Below, in pieces: positions 37,863 to 48,550 of a stretch of 64,000 bases of DNA. The first letter of the stretch is position 1, and the number at the start of each line of letters is the position of its first letter. Made by a program: the position numbers and the translations under genes. The stretch lies in NCBI RefSeq assembly GCF_014197255.1, contig NZ_JACIFE010000006.1, positions 1 to 64,000 of the forward strand. The letters are read 5' to 3'. The notes under the pieces were generated by a model that did no database searches, had not been told where the DNA came from, and saw nothing but the letters and a program-made list of their open reading frames with translations. Source of the DNA: Bartonella fuyuanensis. Lineage in GTDB: Bacteria; Pseudomonadota; Alphaproteobacteria; Rhizobiales; Rhizobiaceae.

Positions 37863-38909
37863 ATGAGCAGAGTATTATCAATTGGAACAAGATTGGTTTT
37901 TGCGTTATTGCTGTCAGCAAATGTAGGCAATGCGCGTGATCAAATACAGATTATTGGTTCATCTACAGTTTTACCTTATCAAAAGATTGTTGCTGAGACA
38001 TTTGGAGAGATTTATCCTCAGTTTAAGATTCCTGTTATCGAATCAGGTGGAACAGGAACTGGTATTAAGGAATTTTGCCGTGGTATTGGAGAGAATACCG
38101 TTGATATTGTTAACGCTTCGCGAGCAATGAAATCTAGTGAATTACAGTATTGTTTTGATGCTGGTGTAAAAGATATTGAGGAAATACGCATTGGGTATGA
38201 TGGTATTATTTTTGCGACAGATATTAAAGGTCCTGATTGGAAGTTGCAGCCGGTAGATGTTTATAAAGCTCTTGCTGCTCGAGTTATCATAGATGGAAAA
38301 TTGCAGCCTAATAATGTTTCAAAATGGAATGCAGTTAATAGTGTTTTTCCTGATTGGCCGATAGCAGTGTATATTCCTGGAGAAAAACATGGGACGCGTG
38401 AAGTTTTTGAAGAAAAATTACTTGCTGTAGGCTGTAAAGAGAGTGGTGCAGTTGAGACGATGAAGTCTTTAGGGATGAACGATGAGGAGATATATGCTGC
38501 TTGTATTGCGGTCCGTAAGGATGGAAAAGCGGTTGATATTGATGGTGATTATTCTGAAACATTTGCGCGTCTAACCTCTAATAAAACAGGAGTTGGTATT
38601 TTTGGTTTGTCTTTTTATCAAAATAATGCTGATAGGCTCAAGGTTGCCGAGATTAATGGTTTTACACCAACAATTGAGGCGATTTCTAGTGGTCAATATC
38701 CAGTTTCTCGTCCACTTTTTTTCTATATTAAGAAAGCACATTTAGGTCTTGTTCAAGGTTTGCGCGAGTATGTTGATTTTTTTCTTTCTGATCAGATGAT
38801 TGGTCCGGAGGGTCCTTTGGCTGAATATGGTTTGATTGTTATTTCTGAAAAGGAGCGTCAAGCACAGCGTTCTGATTTTTCTGCTGGTCGAGTAATGATG
38901 TTGAAATAA
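37863..38909 (+). CDS. pstS: Phosphate ABC transporter substrate-binding protein PstS
   Basis: The 348-residue periplasmic protein has a signal peptide cleaved near residue 25 (NVGNARD). Phosphate-binding loops are IIGSSTVLPYQK, ESGGTGTGIKEFC and a NASRAM segment. It binds phosphate and delivers it to PstC/PstA. TAAGGAG precedes the ATG. It is the first gene of the pstSCAB-phoU cluster. Confidence 0.94.
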   Translation: MSRVLSIGTRLVFALLLSANVGNARDQIQIIGSSTVLPYQKIVAETFGEIYPQFKIPVIESGGTGTGIKEFCRGIGENTVDIVNASRAMKSSELQYCFDAGVKDIEEIRIGYDGIIFATDIKGPDWKLQPVDVYKALAARVIIDGKLQPNNVSKWNAVNSVFPDWPIAVYIPGEKHGTREVFEEKLLAVGCKESGAVETMKSLGMNDEEIYAACIAVRKDGKAVDIDGDYSETFARLTSNKTGVGIFGLSFYQNNADRLKVAEINGFTPTIEAISSGQYPVSRPLFFYIKKAHLGLVQGLREYVDFFLSDQMIGPEGPLAEYGLIVISEKERQAQRSDFSAGRVMMLK

Positions 38910-38985
38910 ATTGCTGGGAGTAATTTGTTGGATTTCCACAGTAGAGAGTTTCGGTGTTATTTTTTTATGAAAACTGAAAGATAAA

Positions 38986-40446
38986 ATGCGTATTTCCTTC
39001 ATTATTTTTCTGTTATTGATTTTTGGGTTTTGTGGCTTTTGCATTTCTTATATGCGAGCACGCACGCTTGAATATAGACAACACAAAATGCATTCTCGTG
39101 CGTATTATTATGGTTGGTGGACATTTTTGGTTACTGTTATTCCAGCTTTTATTTTTTTATTTTTTTGGACTGTTGGGAGTACAATTTATTTAGAATATAA
39201 TGCTTTTCAAGAGCTTGGGGTGTATAGTGCGCACCTAACAGAACCTGTAAATCATGATCTACTTTGGGAAACTCTTCGAAGTCTCGTTAAAATGATTCGT
39301 TGTTTTGAAGGGGATCTTTCGACTGCTTCATATAAGAAAGTGCAGGCCCAATTACTCGCGAAGGGATTTATTTTGCCCCATGAAGCATCGGATGATGTTT
39401 TCAGAATAGCACAGTCATGGGTATTTTCTTCTGAAAAGCTTCAGTTTATTGGTCATGTTTTTCTTTTTGCTATTGCATCCTTTGGTTTTATCTGTGGCAT
39501 GATGCAAATTGCTCCTCATCAGCGTGCGCGTAATAAGGTTGAATCTTTGATTATTATTGGCTTGATTTGTGCTTCTATCGTTGCAGTTTTGACAACAATA
39601 GCCATTGCACTTTCTATGTTTTTTCAGACAATAAGCTTTTTTCAGTCTGTATCTTTTTCAAATTTCTTTTTAGGAACGGTTTGGGATCCACGTTTTTCTG
39701 CGAGTGGTTCAAGCAATGAAGTGGGACAATTTGGTTTAATACCGCTCCTTGCTGGTACACTTTATATTGCATTTGTCGCTATGCTTTTTGCTGTACCTAT
39801 AGGATTATTTTCAGCTCTTTATATGGCTGAATATGCTTCTACGCGATTGCGTGCAATTGTGAAGCCATTGCTAGAAGTTCTTGCTGGCATCCCAACTATT
39901 GTTTATGGTTTTTTTGCTTTGAAGGTTGTCGGACCATTTTTATGTGATCTTTCTGCTTCTCTTTCAGATGGAGGTAGTTTTATTATGGCACAAAGTGTTT
40001 TGACTGCTGGAGTTGTGATGGGAATTATGTTGATTCCTTTTGTTTCTTCTTTATCGGATGATGTTATTATAGCTGTTCCACGCATTTTACGTGAAGGTTC
40101 TTATGGTTTAGGAGCAACGCAATCTGAAACAATTAAGAAAGTGGTTATACCAGCAGCGCTTCCAGGAATTATTGGGGCAATTTTGTTAACGGCATCACGA
40201 GCCATTGGAGAAACAATGATTGTGGTTTTGGCGGCAGGTGTTGCTGCAAATTTAACACTCAATCCTTTTGAGGCAATGACTACAATGACTGTTAAGATTG
40301 TTAATCAATTGACTGGTGATTTTGAGTTCAACTCTCCACAAACTTTGGTGGCTTTTGCCTTGGGGATGACACTCTTTGTTATGACACTTTTGATGAATAT
40401 TCTGGCTCTTTATATTGTGCGTAAATATCGGGAAACATATGAATGA
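38986..40446 (+). CDS. pstC: Phosphate ABC transporter permease PstC
   Basis: The 486-residue permease has a long N-terminal region with extra helices before the transport domain, as is usual in Alphaproteobacteria. E. coli PstC is about 320. The transport domain has the EAA-like loop RILREGSYGLGATQSETIKKV. It overlaps pstA by four bases (ATGA), showing coupled translation. Confidence 0.95.
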   Translation: MRISFIIFLLLIFGFCGFCISYMRARTLEYRQHKMHSRAYYYGWWTFLVTVIPAFIFLFFWTVGSTIYLEYNAFQELGVYSAHLTEPVNHDLLWETLRSLVKMIRCFEGDLSTASYKKVQAQLLAKGFILPHEASDDVFRIAQSWVFSSEKLQFIGHVFLFAIASFGFICGMMQIAPHQRARNKVESLIIIGLICASIVAVLTTIAIALSMFFQTISFFQSVSFSNFFLGTVWDPRFSASGSSNEVGQFGLIPLLAGTLYIAFVAMLFAVPIGLFSALYMAEYASTRLRAIVKPLLEVLAGIPTIVYGFFALKVVGPFLCDLSASLSDGGSFIMAQSVLTAGVVMGIMLIPFVSSLSDDVIIAVPRILREGSYGLGATQSETIKKVVIPAALPGIIGAILLTASRAIGETMIVVLAAGVAANLTLNPFEAMTTMTVKIVNQLTGDFEFNSPQTLVAFALGMTLFVMTLLMNILALYIVRKYRETYE

Positions 40447-41735
40447 ATGAGAAAATTCTTTTTCCTCATCGCAATATTCGTCTCAGGCGTCGATATTGGG
40501 CTGAACGTCGCTTTCGAGCCTATGGTTTGATAGCTATTTTTATTGGTTTATTTTTTTTATTTGCACTTTTATGGTCTATCATTAGTCAAGGTTATACAGC
40601 TTTTTTTCAAAGTCGAATAACGTTATCGATTTATTTAGATGAAAAAATCATTGATCCAAACGGTCAACGTGAAACGAATCCACAGGTTCTCGTAACAGCG
40701 AATTATCCGATTCTTGTACGCAATGCTTTGGCAAAGAAACTTGATATCGATCAAAATGATCGAGCCTCTCTACGAGATATTAACCGTATGTTTTCAAATG
40801 GTGTACGTGTTCAAATTCGTAAAATGGTAACAGAGAATCCAAAACTGATTGGCACAATGCAAACAATTAAAGTTTTGGCATCTGCGGATATCGATTCTGC
40901 TTATAAGGGAAAGATTGATTTGCGTGTAGCAGAAAAAAACCGTAAAATTTCTAATCGACAAGTAGAATGGATAAAACGTTTAGCACATGATGGTACGCTT
41001 TATAAAACATTTAATGTTGGTTTTTTTACGTTTGGTGCTTCAAGTCGTCCTGAGATTGCAGGATTAGGTGTTGCGATAATCGGTTCCCTTTATATGATAG
41101 GCATTGTTTTATTGGTTTCACTTCCGCTAGGCATAGCAACGGCTCTTTATCTGGAAGAATATGCACGCAAAAATAAATTTGCAGATTTTATTGAAATTAA
41201 TATAAATAACCTTGCAGCTGTTCCTTCGATTGTATTTGGTCTTTTAGGTCTTGCAGTTTTTATTAATTTTTGGGGATTACCACGTTCTGCTTCTTTTGTT
41301 GGTGGTCTTGTTTTAGCGCTCATGACGCTCCCTACGGTTATTATTGCAACGCGTTCTGCTTTGCGTGCTGTTCCTCTCTCTATTCGTGCCGCTGCTTTAG
41401 GGTTGGGGGCATCAAAGACACAAATGATTTTTCATCATGTTGTTCCTTTAGCAGCGCCTGGTATTTTAACAGGAACAATTATTGGAGTAGCTCAGGCTTT
41501 GGGTGAAACTGCACCTTTGCTTTTGATTGGCATGGTTGCTTTTGTTGTTGATATTCCTACAACCCCCATGGATCCAGCAACAGCTTTGCCTGTTCAAATT
41601 TTTATGTGGGCGGGTGAAGCAGAACGCGCTTTCGTGGAAAAAACGTCAGGGGCTATTATTGTATTAATGGTTTTTCTTACAATCATGAATATTTCTGCGG
41701 TTTTTTTACGTCGGCGATTTGAACGTCGCCAGTAA
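40443..41735 (+). CDS. pstA: Phosphate ABC transporter permease PstA
   Basis: The 430-residue permease has an N-terminal DUF3333-type domain (about residues 25-180, one helix plus a periplasmic part) followed by the transport domain with the loop LSIRAAALGLGASKTQMIFHH. It pairs with PstC to form the channel. The ATG overlaps the pstC stop. Confidence 0.95.
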   Translation: MNEKILFPHRNIRLRRRYWAERRFRAYGLIAIFIGLFFLFALLWSIISQGYTAFFQSRITLSIYLDEKIIDPNGQRETNPQVLVTANYPILVRNALAKKLDIDQNDRASLRDINRMFSNGVRVQIRKMVTENPKLIGTMQTIKVLASADIDSAYKGKIDLRVAEKNRKISNRQVEWIKRLAHDGTLYKTFNVGFFTFGASSRPEIAGLGVAIIGSLYMIGIVLLVSLPLGIATALYLEEYARKNKFADFIEININNLAAVPSIVFGLLGLAVFINFWGLPRSASFVGGLVLALMTLPTVIIATRSALRAVPLSIRAAALGLGASKTQMIFHHVVPLAAPGILTGTIIGVAQALGETAPLLLIGMVAFVVDIPTTPMDPATALPVQIFMWAGEAERAFVEKTSGAIIVLMVFLTIMNISAVFLRRRFERRQ

Positions 41736-41787
41736 TTTTAATAAAATAACAACTTTGATAAGATTTTTGTAAGGTGGTTTTTTTATA

Positions 41788-42546
41788 ATGAAGATTAAAA
41801 TGCGTGGTCAGGATGTCAAGGTTTCTTATGGAGACAAAGAAGCACTCCATGGTATTACACTTGATATTCCTGAACATCAAGTAACAGCTTTGATTGGTCC
41901 ATCAGGATGTGGGAAGTCGACTTTTTTGCGTTGTTTTAATCGTATGAATGATACGATTGAAGACGCTAAAGTAACGGGTTTTATTACCTTAGATGGTGAG
42001 AATATTTATGACCAGGGGATTGATGTTGTAGAATTGCGCGCTCGTGTTGGAATGGTTTTTCAAAAGCCTAGTCCTTTTCCAAAATCTATATTTGATAATG
42101 TTGCGTATGGTCCACGCATTCATGGTTTAGTTAAAACGCGCTCTGAATTGCATGATGTTGTTGAAAAGAGTCTGAGACAGGCTGGTTTATTTGAAGAAGT
42201 CAAAGACCGTCTTCATGATCTTGGCACAAGTTTATCAGGAGGACAACAACAGCGTTTGTGTATTGCGCGTGCCATTGCAGTGAATCCTGAAGTTATTTTG
42301 ATGGATGAGCCTTGTTCAGCTCTTGATCCTATTGCGACGGCACGGATTGAAGAACTTATTGATGCATTACGGCAAAATTATACAATTGTTATTGTAACAC
42401 ATTCCATGCAACAGGCCGCACGTGTTTCTCAATATACGGCTATGTTTCATTTAGGGTATTTGGTGGAAGTTGGTGAGACTGAAATGATCTTCACTTCACC
42501 AAAAGAACAACGAACGCAAGATTATATTACGGGGCGTTTTGGATAG
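41788..42546 (+). CDS. pstB: Phosphate ABC transporter ATPase PstB
   Basis: The 252-residue ATPase has Walker [10 protein letters not shown], the Q-loop [13 protein letters not shown], signature [14 protein letters not shown] and Walker [14 protein letters not shown]. It drives phosphate import. It lies about 50 bp after pstA and 21 bp before phoU. Confidence 0.97.
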   Translation: MKIKMRGQDVKVSYGDKEALHGITLDIPEHQVTALIGPSGCGKSTFLRCFNRMNDTIEDAKVTGFITLDGENIYDQGIDVVELRARVGMVFQKPSPFPKSIFDNVAYGPRIHGLVKTRSELHDVVEKSLRQAGLFEEVKDRLHDLGTSLSGGQQQRLCIARAIAVNPEVILMDEPCSALDPIATARIEELIDALRQNYTIVIVTHSMQQAARVSQYTAMFHLGYLVEVGETEMIFTSPKEQRTQDYITGRFG

Positions 42547-42567
42547 GTGAATTGAGGAGTATAGGCA

Positions 42568-43290
42568 ATGTCGATGAATCATACTGTCCGTTCTTATGAT
42601 GCAGAACTAAAATATTTAAAAGCAAGGATTACAGAAATGGGAAACCATGCAGAAAGAATGATTGAACGTTCTGTTGCATCGGTTATGTGTAGTGATCTTC
42701 AACTTGCAACAGCAGTGATTGCTGATGATGTGTTTTTAGATGAAGCTGAACGTGATATTGATGAAAAAGCGGTTGCTATTATTTGCAAACGCCAACCGAT
42801 GGCTGTTGATTTGCGTGAAATTATTGGAGCCATTCGGATTTCTTCTGATCTTGAACGGATTGGGGATATGGCTAAAAACATTGCTAAGAGGACTGTTGCA
42901 CTTACAGAAATACGTCAATCTACATCCTTTTATCATGGGCTTGAAACAATTGCAGCTTTAGCCCTCAATCAATTAAAAGAAGTTTTAAATGCTTATACGA
43001 GTCGCCTCTTAGAGCGTGTTGATTCTGTGCGTGAGCGTGATGAGAAGATTGATGCTTTGTATACTTCTCTTTTTCGTGAACTTTTGACGTATATGATGGA
43101 AGATATGCGCAATATTACAGTTTGTACACACTTACTGTTTTGTTTAAAAAATATTGAACGAATTGGTGATCATGTTACCAATATTGCTGAAATGTTGCAT
43201 TATATCATAACAGGTTACCATATGTCTTCTGATCGTCCTCGCGATGACCTTACTTATAGAGTTGGGATAGGTGAGAGAAAAATAGATTAA
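42568..43290 (+). CDS. phoU: Phosphate signalling protein PhoU
   Basis: The 240-residue protein consists of two three-helix bundles, each with the PhoU metal-binding motif (RISSDLERIGDMAKNIAKR and CLKNIERIGDHVTNIAEM). PhoU links Pst transport to the PhoR/PhoB two-component system and dampens uptake. phoR and phoB are not in this window. It is the last gene of the cluster. Confidence 0.96.
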   Translation: MSMNHTVRSYDAELKYLKARITEMGNHAERMIERSVASVMCSDLQLATAVIADDVFLDEAERDIDEKAVAIICKRQPMAVDLREIIGAIRISSDLERIGDMAKNIAKRTVALTEIRQSTSFYHGLETIAALALNQLKEVLNAYTSRLLERVDSVRERDEKIDALYTSLFRELLTYMMEDMRNITVCTHLLFCLKNIERIGDHVTNIAEMLHYIITGYHMSSDRPRDDLTYRVGIGERKID

Positions 43291-43641
43291 AATTTATATT
43301 AAAGGGGATATCTGTGTTATTTTTTTAATCTTGATATAAAAGTTTTCTTACCCAAATTTTTTTGTATGCAAATTGGGTGATAGAGTGTGCGGGGCTTATT
43401 TTATTGGGATTGAAACATAAGGGTTGTTATGGACCTATATTTGGCTATGAAAATCAACAATATTGATTTGTGAATTAAGAGTTTTTTATTTTTTATTTTG
43501 CATAAGCTATTTTTTGATTATTGCTTGTATTAAAATTTTACTGAGTGGTAATACTTAGCGGTGTACTTTATTTAGAGATACAGTTAAAGCTCATTTCAAA
43601 ATTTGAATAGCTTAGAGATTATTAGGAATGTTTTGCATAAG
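43291..43641. other. Intergenic region after phoU
   Basis: About 350 bp, AT-rich. No clear terminator or gene was seen. It should hold the promoter of the SleB-like lipoprotein gene. Confidence 0.35.
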
Positions 43642-44475
43642 ATGAAAAAAAATCGTTGGAATATTTTTGTTACCTGTTGCGTAGTACCGTTAGTTGTTGT
43701 GGGCTGTGTTTCAAATCATTTAGATGCTAGCAAAATAAAGAAAAATAAGAAAAAAACAGTTACATACCCATTGACAGAGCATCAATGCCTTATGCGTGCA
43801 ATGTATTTTGAATCAAATCGCACAAGCCGTGAAGGTATGATTGCTGTTGGGACAGTTGTTATGAATCGTGTTAATTCAACTGCTTATCCTAAGACGATTT
43901 GTGGTGTTGTTGGTCAATATAAGCAGTTTGCTCCCGGTGTGTTAACGCGTCCTATGACGGAGAAAGCGTCTGTCGCTCGCGCAAAAGAGGCTGCTGATGC
44001 TGTTTTACGAGGTGAACGGGATAAGAGAGTTAGACATGCTAAGTTTTTTCATACGGCTGGTTTGTCTTTTCCTTATAGAAATATGCACTATGTTCGTATT
44101 GCGGGAGGAAATGCTTTTTATGAAAAACGATCACCTGATGGGTCACTTCAAGTTCCTACCAATAATCGCCCTTATGATGTTGCTTATGCTTTTGCTCAAG
44201 AATATTCTGGTAATGTACCAAGCTTTGTAGATGAGGGGTTAGAAAGTAGGGAGATAAAAACAGAAAAAAGTGCATCTCCTTCGACACAGGTAACGCAATC
44301 CAAGACAATACATTCTACGTCTTTTGCTATGGTACAGCTTGATAAAGTTCCCATTCCTACCTATGCACCTCAATATTTAGCCAGGAAAGAGGAAAATAAA
44401 TCGTTTATGGTATTACCCTCATCAGATCAGTTAAATGCAATTGTTGCAATGTTAGAAAAACGGTACACAAACTGA
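43642..44475 (+). CDS. SleB-family cell-wall hydrolase, probable lipoprotein
   Basis: The 277-residue product starts at the ATG at 43642, with an in-frame TTG at 43603 less likely. A lipobox-like LVVVGC ends the signal region, so the protein may be anchored by a lipid. The Hydrolase_2 (SleB/CwlJ) domain includes CLMRAMYFESNRTSREGM, AVGTVVMNRV and AKFFHTAG. The family acts as a lytic transglycosylase or amidase on peptidoglycan. The C-terminal third is Ser/Thr-rich and likely disordered. Confidence 0.82.
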   Translation: MKKNRWNIFVTCCVVPLVVVGCVSNHLDASKIKKNKKKTVTYPLTEHQCLMRAMYFESNRTSREGMIAVGTVVMNRVNSTAYPKTICGVVGQYKQFAPGVLTRPMTEKASVARAKEAADAVLRGERDKRVRHAKFFHTAGLSFPYRNMHYVRIAGGNAFYEKRSPDGSLQVPTNNRPYDVAYAFAQEYSGNVPSFVDEGLESREIKTEKSASPSTQVTQSKTIHSTSFAMVQLDKVPIPTYAPQYLARKEENKSFMVLPSSDQLNAIVAMLEKRYTN

Positions 44476-44656
44476 GAGTGTGTGCACGGACAAGAAAGAG
44501 TTTTACAATCTATAGTGGTTTATGAATTAAGTGAACCTTTTAGCAATAATGCTATTCACAAATATCTATGGAGAAAGTAAATTCAAAGGATTTTGAAAAA
44601 CAATTTAGAATATAACGACGTAAAGAACGCATTTTATTTAAATAAGAGTCTTAGTA

Positions 44657-45904
44657 ATGTACTTTGATATTCATGAAACAATTTCGTCTGAAATGCTTAA
44701 TCGTCTTGCAGAAATTACAGTAAAAGTGGGGGTGAATTTACAAGAGGGGCAGGATCTTGTTTTGACTGCTCCAGTTTCAGCAGTACCTTTTGTTCGGCGT
44801 ATCGCATATCATGCTTATAAGGTTGGTGCTGGTGTTATTATACCAATTTTTAGTGATGATATGTTAGCGCTTACTCGTTTTAAAAATGCTCATGCAGCGA
44901 GTTTTGATTGCGCTCCTTCTTGGCTCTATAAAGGAATGGCGGAAGCTTTTGAAAATGGGGCAGCGCGTTTAGCGATTGTTGGTGATGATCCTTTGCTGCT
45001 GTCCAATCAAGATTTTGACAAGGTTTCGCGTTTGAATAAGGCAACTTCATTGGCTTATCAGCCTGCTTTTCAGAAGATAGCGAATTTTGCTATAAATTGG
45101 TCGATTGTTGCTTACCCAACGGCAGGGTGGGCTGAGGCGATATTTCCTTCTTTACCACTTAATGAGGCGATTAAAAAATTAGCTGATGCAATTTTTTCTG
45201 CTTCACGTGTTACAAAAGAAGATCCAGTGCGCGCGTGGACTATCCATAATGAAACTTTGAAGAAACGGTCATCTTGGCTTAATGAGCAGCGTTTTTCTGC
45301 CTTACACTTCACGGGGCCAGGTACTGATTTGACAGTTGGTTTGGCAGATGATCATGAGTGGCATGGTGGTGCATCAGTGGCTAAAAATGGTGTTGTTTGC
45401 AATCCTAATATTCCGACAGAAGAAGTTTTCACAACTCCTCATGCTTATAAGGTTGAAGGTTTTGTTCGTTCAACGAAGCCACTTTCCTATCATGGAACAT
45501 TGGTTGATAATATTGAAGTACGTTTTGAAGCAGGGCGTATTATTGATGCCCGTGCATCAACAGGTCAAGATGTTTTGCAACAGATTTTGCAAAGTGATGA
45601 GGGTGCAAGCCGGTTGGGTGAAGTTGCCCTTGTGCCTCATTCTTCACCAATTTCCAAGAGTGATTTCCTTTTTTATAATACCTTATTTGATGAAAATGCT
45701 GCATGTCATATTGCTTTAGGGCAGTGTTATTCCAAATGCTTTTTAGATGGAGATTCATTGACATCAGAAGAGATTACAGCGCGTGGTGGTAATAAAAGTG
45801 TCCTTCATATTGATTGGATGATTGGTTCTGATGAAATTGATATAGATGGCATTACCCAGGATAGTGTAAGAGTTCCTGTATTTCGTAAGGGAGAATGGAC
45901 TTAG
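44657..45904 (+). CDS. M29-family metallo-aminopeptidase
   Basis: The 415-residue enzyme matches AmpS/PepS/aminopeptidase T. Metal and catalytic segments are FTGPGTDLTVGL, NIPTEEVFTTPH, FLFYNTLFDENAACHIALG and HIDWMIGSDEIDIDG. It releases N-terminal residues from peptides in the cytoplasm. It stands alone, and its length is typical. Confidence 0.92.
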   Translation: MYFDIHETISSEMLNRLAEITVKVGVNLQEGQDLVLTAPVSAVPFVRRIAYHAYKVGAGVIIPIFSDDMLALTRFKNAHAASFDCAPSWLYKGMAEAFENGAARLAIVGDDPLLLSNQDFDKVSRLNKATSLAYQPAFQKIANFAINWSIVAYPTAGWAEAIFPSLPLNEAIKKLADAIFSASRVTKEDPVRAWTIHNETLKKRSSWLNEQRFSALHFTGPGTDLTVGLADDHEWHGGASVAKNGVVCNPNIPTEEVFTTPHAYKVEGFVRSTKPLSYHGTLVDNIEVRFEAGRIIDARASTGQDVLQQILQSDEGASRLGEVALVPHSSPISKSDFLFYNTLFDENAACHIALGQCYSKCFLDGDSLTSEEITARGGNKSVLHIDWMIGSDEIDIDGITQDSVRVPVFRKGEWT

Positions 45905-45967
45905 ATCCTAATATATGTCGTAAAATACTTTTATTAGGGATGGAGTGGTATGTAAGCCTCATTTATT

Positions 45968-46135
45968 TATTAGGTATTTTTAGAGTGCGTGGTGAATGTT
46001 CAAGGAAGGGCTTGGCTATTGTGAGACTTTAAGTTCAGTAAAGTCACATAAGTAGGAAGCCAAGTGAAATCCATTCGACAAAATTTAGGCTCTTTACAGC
46101 TCAGATGCAGTGGTATCTTCATTCTTCAATGGAGG
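45968..46135 (+). repeat. Second dispersed repeat family, copy 1
   Basis: Aligns with 50552-50718. Shared elements are TATTTTTAGAG near the start, a CACATAAGTAGGAA/CACATGTATAGGAA segment, TTCGACAAAA/TTTGACAAAA and CTTCATT...AATGGAGGGG at the end. It occupies most of the gap between the aminopeptidase and mutM genes. Confidence 0.65.
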
Positions 46136-46195
46136 GGGGGAAGTTAGTTTATCAGTTATATGATTTGGGAAATGTATAGTTGTTAAAGGAGAGAG

Positions 46196-47071
46196 ATGCC
46201 TGAACTTCCCGAAGTAGAGACCGTTCGTCGTGGACTTGAGTCCGTTGTAATTGATGCAAAGATAGTATCTGTCAAACTTAATCGTAAAGATTTGCGCTTT
46301 CCTTTTCCTGCGGATTTTTCTGAGCGCCTTATCGGCAGAACAATTATACAACTTGATCGGCGTGCGAAATATTTGTTATTTCATCTTTCACAGGAAGAAA
46401 CGATTTTAAGCCATTTAGGAATGTCTGGTTCGTGGCGTATCGAGGATGATTTTTTAAGAAAAGCTTTTTCAACTACAAGTAAATTAGTTAAGCATGATCA
46501 TTTTGTCATGGATGTTCAGACCAGGAATAATGAAATTTATCATCTTATTTATAATGATGTGCGTCGCTTTGGGTTTATGCTTTTAATCGATACAAAGAAG
46601 CTTTATGATCATCCGCTTTTAAATAAGCTAGGACCTGAACCTATGAGTAATTTGTTTTCTGGTCGTTATTTACAAAAGGTTTTTGTTAATAAAAAAATGT
46701 CTCTCAAGAGTGTTTTACTTGATCAGTCTATTGTGTCAGGTCTTGGAAATATTTATGCTTGCGAAGCACTTTGGCGAAGTCGTTTATCTCCACAACGTGG
46801 TGCATTTACGTTGGCATTGAAAACAGCACGTGCACGTGAATTTGCAGATTTCTTAGCACAGAATATCCGCAATGTGATTTCTGAAGCCATTTTTTCTGGT
46901 GGCTCTTCTTTACGTGATTATATGCATATAGATGGTTCACTTGGTTATTTTCAACATACTTTTTCAGTTTATGGACGAGAAGGCAAGGAATGTTTGGAAT
47001 GTGGAACACCTATTAAACGTATTTTACAGGCTGGACGTTCAAGCTTTTACTGTTCACAGTGTCAAAAATGA
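46196..47071 (+). CDS. mutM: Formamidopyrimidine-DNA glycosylase MutM
   Basis: The 291-residue protein begins MPELPEVETVRRGL, giving the catalytic Pro2/Glu3 after Met removal. A central helix-two-turn-helix includes QSIVSGLGNIYACEAL, and a zinc finger ends the protein (CLECGTPIKR, then FYCSQCQK). It excises 8-oxoG and ring-opened purines. GGAGAGAG precedes the ATG. Confidence 0.97.
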   Translation: MPELPEVETVRRGLESVVIDAKIVSVKLNRKDLRFPFPADFSERLIGRTIIQLDRRAKYLLFHLSQEETILSHLGMSGSWRIEDDFLRKAFSTTSKLVKHDHFVMDVQTRNNEIYHLIYNDVRRFGFMLLIDTKKLYDHPLLNKLGPEPMSNLFSGRYLQKVFVNKKMSLKSVLLDQSIVSGLGNIYACEALWRSRLSPQRGAFTLALKTARAREFADFLAQNIRNVISEAIFSGGSSLRDYMHIDGSLGYFQHTFSVYGREGKECLECGTPIKRILQAGRSSFYCSQCQK

Positions 47072-47155
47072 ATAAGATGTCTTGCAAAATTCTGCAAGAG
47101 GCTTAAAGTCAAGTTCTTATAATTATATAAATATACGAGGCTTGAGAGTTTTTTT

Positions 47156-48550
47156 ATGCTGCATAAAGTATTAACACATCTTGATGAAAATATAGAAGAG
47201 AGCCTTGAACGCCTTTTTTCTCTTTTACGTTTCCGATCAATTTCTACAGACTTGGCTTATAAGGATGAATGTCGTAAAGCAGCTGATTGGTTAGTAGAAG
47301 ATTTAAGAACAATAGGCTTTGAAGTTTCACGGCGCGATACACCTGGGCATCCAATGGTTGTTGGACATCATCTAGGACCTTCAGATGATTGTTTACATGT
47401 GTTATTTTATGGACATTATGATGTTCAGCCTGTTGATCCATTAAGTTTATGGGAAGACGATCCGTTTAACCCTTCCTTAAAAGAAAAAGAAGGAGAAAAG
47501 GTTATTTGTGCTCGTGGAGCTTCTGATGATAAAGGTCAGCTGATGACTTTTATTGAGGCATGTCGTGCGTTTAAGAAAGAAACGGGGAAACTTCCCATTA
47601 AAGTTACTGTTTTATTTGAGGGAGAAGAAGAAAGTGGCTCTCCTTCTCTCGTTCCTTTTTTAAAAGAAAATAGGGATGAGCTTAAGGCTGATTGCGCGTT
47701 GATTTGTGATACAGCAATGTGGAATGCAGATACACCATCTGTTTGTATTGCTCTTCGGGGTATTTTAGGGGAAGAGATTACGATTACGGCAGCTAATCGT
47801 GATTTGCATTCTGGGGCTTTTGGAGGGGTAGCTGCTAATCCTATTCATATTTTAACGAGAATCTTAGCAGGACTTCATGATGACAATGGTCGGGTAACGC
47901 TTGCAGGTTTTTATGATGGGGTTGAAGAAACCCCTTCACAGATTTTGCAGTCATGGAATGCATTGAATTGTACTGCTGAAAATTTTCTTGGTCCTATAGG
48001 ACTTTCCATTCCTGTTGGTGAAACAGGGCGGAGTATTTTAGAACTTGTATGGGCGCGTCCTACAGCAGAAGTTAACGGAATTAGTGGTGGTTATGAAGGA
48101 GAAGGAATGAAAACGGTTATTGCTTCTCAAGCGAATGCGAAAGTATCTTTTCGTTTAGTGCATAACCAAGATCCAGAGAAGATACGTCAAGCTTTCCGTC
48201 ATTATGTGTGCAGTCTTATTCCTGCTGATTGTACTATTGAGTTTAAGGGGTATGGTGGTTCTTCTGCAATTCAAATTCCTTATGATTCACCCTTTATCAA
48301 GACAGCAAAAGAAGCTTTATCGCAAGAATGGGGCAATCCTGCTGTGCTCGATGCTATGGGGGGATCAATACCGGTTGTTGGAGATTTTCAGTCAATTCTC
48401 GATATGGAATCTGTTTTGGTTGGATTTGCATTGTATAATGATCGTATACATTCTCCCAATGAAAAATATAATTTAAAATCGTTTCATAAAGGGCAGCGGT
48501 CTTGGGCGCGTATTCTTGCAGCTTTGGCAAATAGGAGGGTATATGGCTGA
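47156..48550 (+). CDS. M20-family metallopeptidase (dipeptidase)
   Basis: The 464-residue enzyme has the metal-site segments FYGHYDVQPVDP, ARGASDDKGQLM and FEGEEESGSPSL, plus the inserted dimerisation domain. It is similar to dipeptidases of the ArgE/DapE/CNDP group. The RNase D gene begins inside its last codons. Confidence 0.92.
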   Translation: MLHKVLTHLDENIEESLERLFSLLRFRSISTDLAYKDECRKAADWLVEDLRTIGFEVSRRDTPGHPMVVGHHLGPSDDCLHVLFYGHYDVQPVDPLSLWEDDPFNPSLKEKEGEKVICARGASDDKGQLMTFIEACRAFKKETGKLPIKVTVLFEGEEESGSPSLVPFLKENRDELKADCALICDTAMWNADTPSVCIALRGILGEEITITAANRDLHSGAFGGVAANPIHILTRILAGLHDDNGRVTLAGFYDGVEETPSQILQSWNALNCTAENFLGPIGLSIPVGETGRSILELVWARPTAEVNGISGGYEGEGMKTVIASQANAKVSFRLVHNQDPEKIRQAFRHYVCSLIPADCTIEFKGYGGSSAIQIPYDSPFIKTAKEALSQEWGNPAVLDAMGGSIPVVGDFQSILDMESVLVGFALYNDRIHSPNEKYNLKSFHKGQRSWARILAALANRRVYG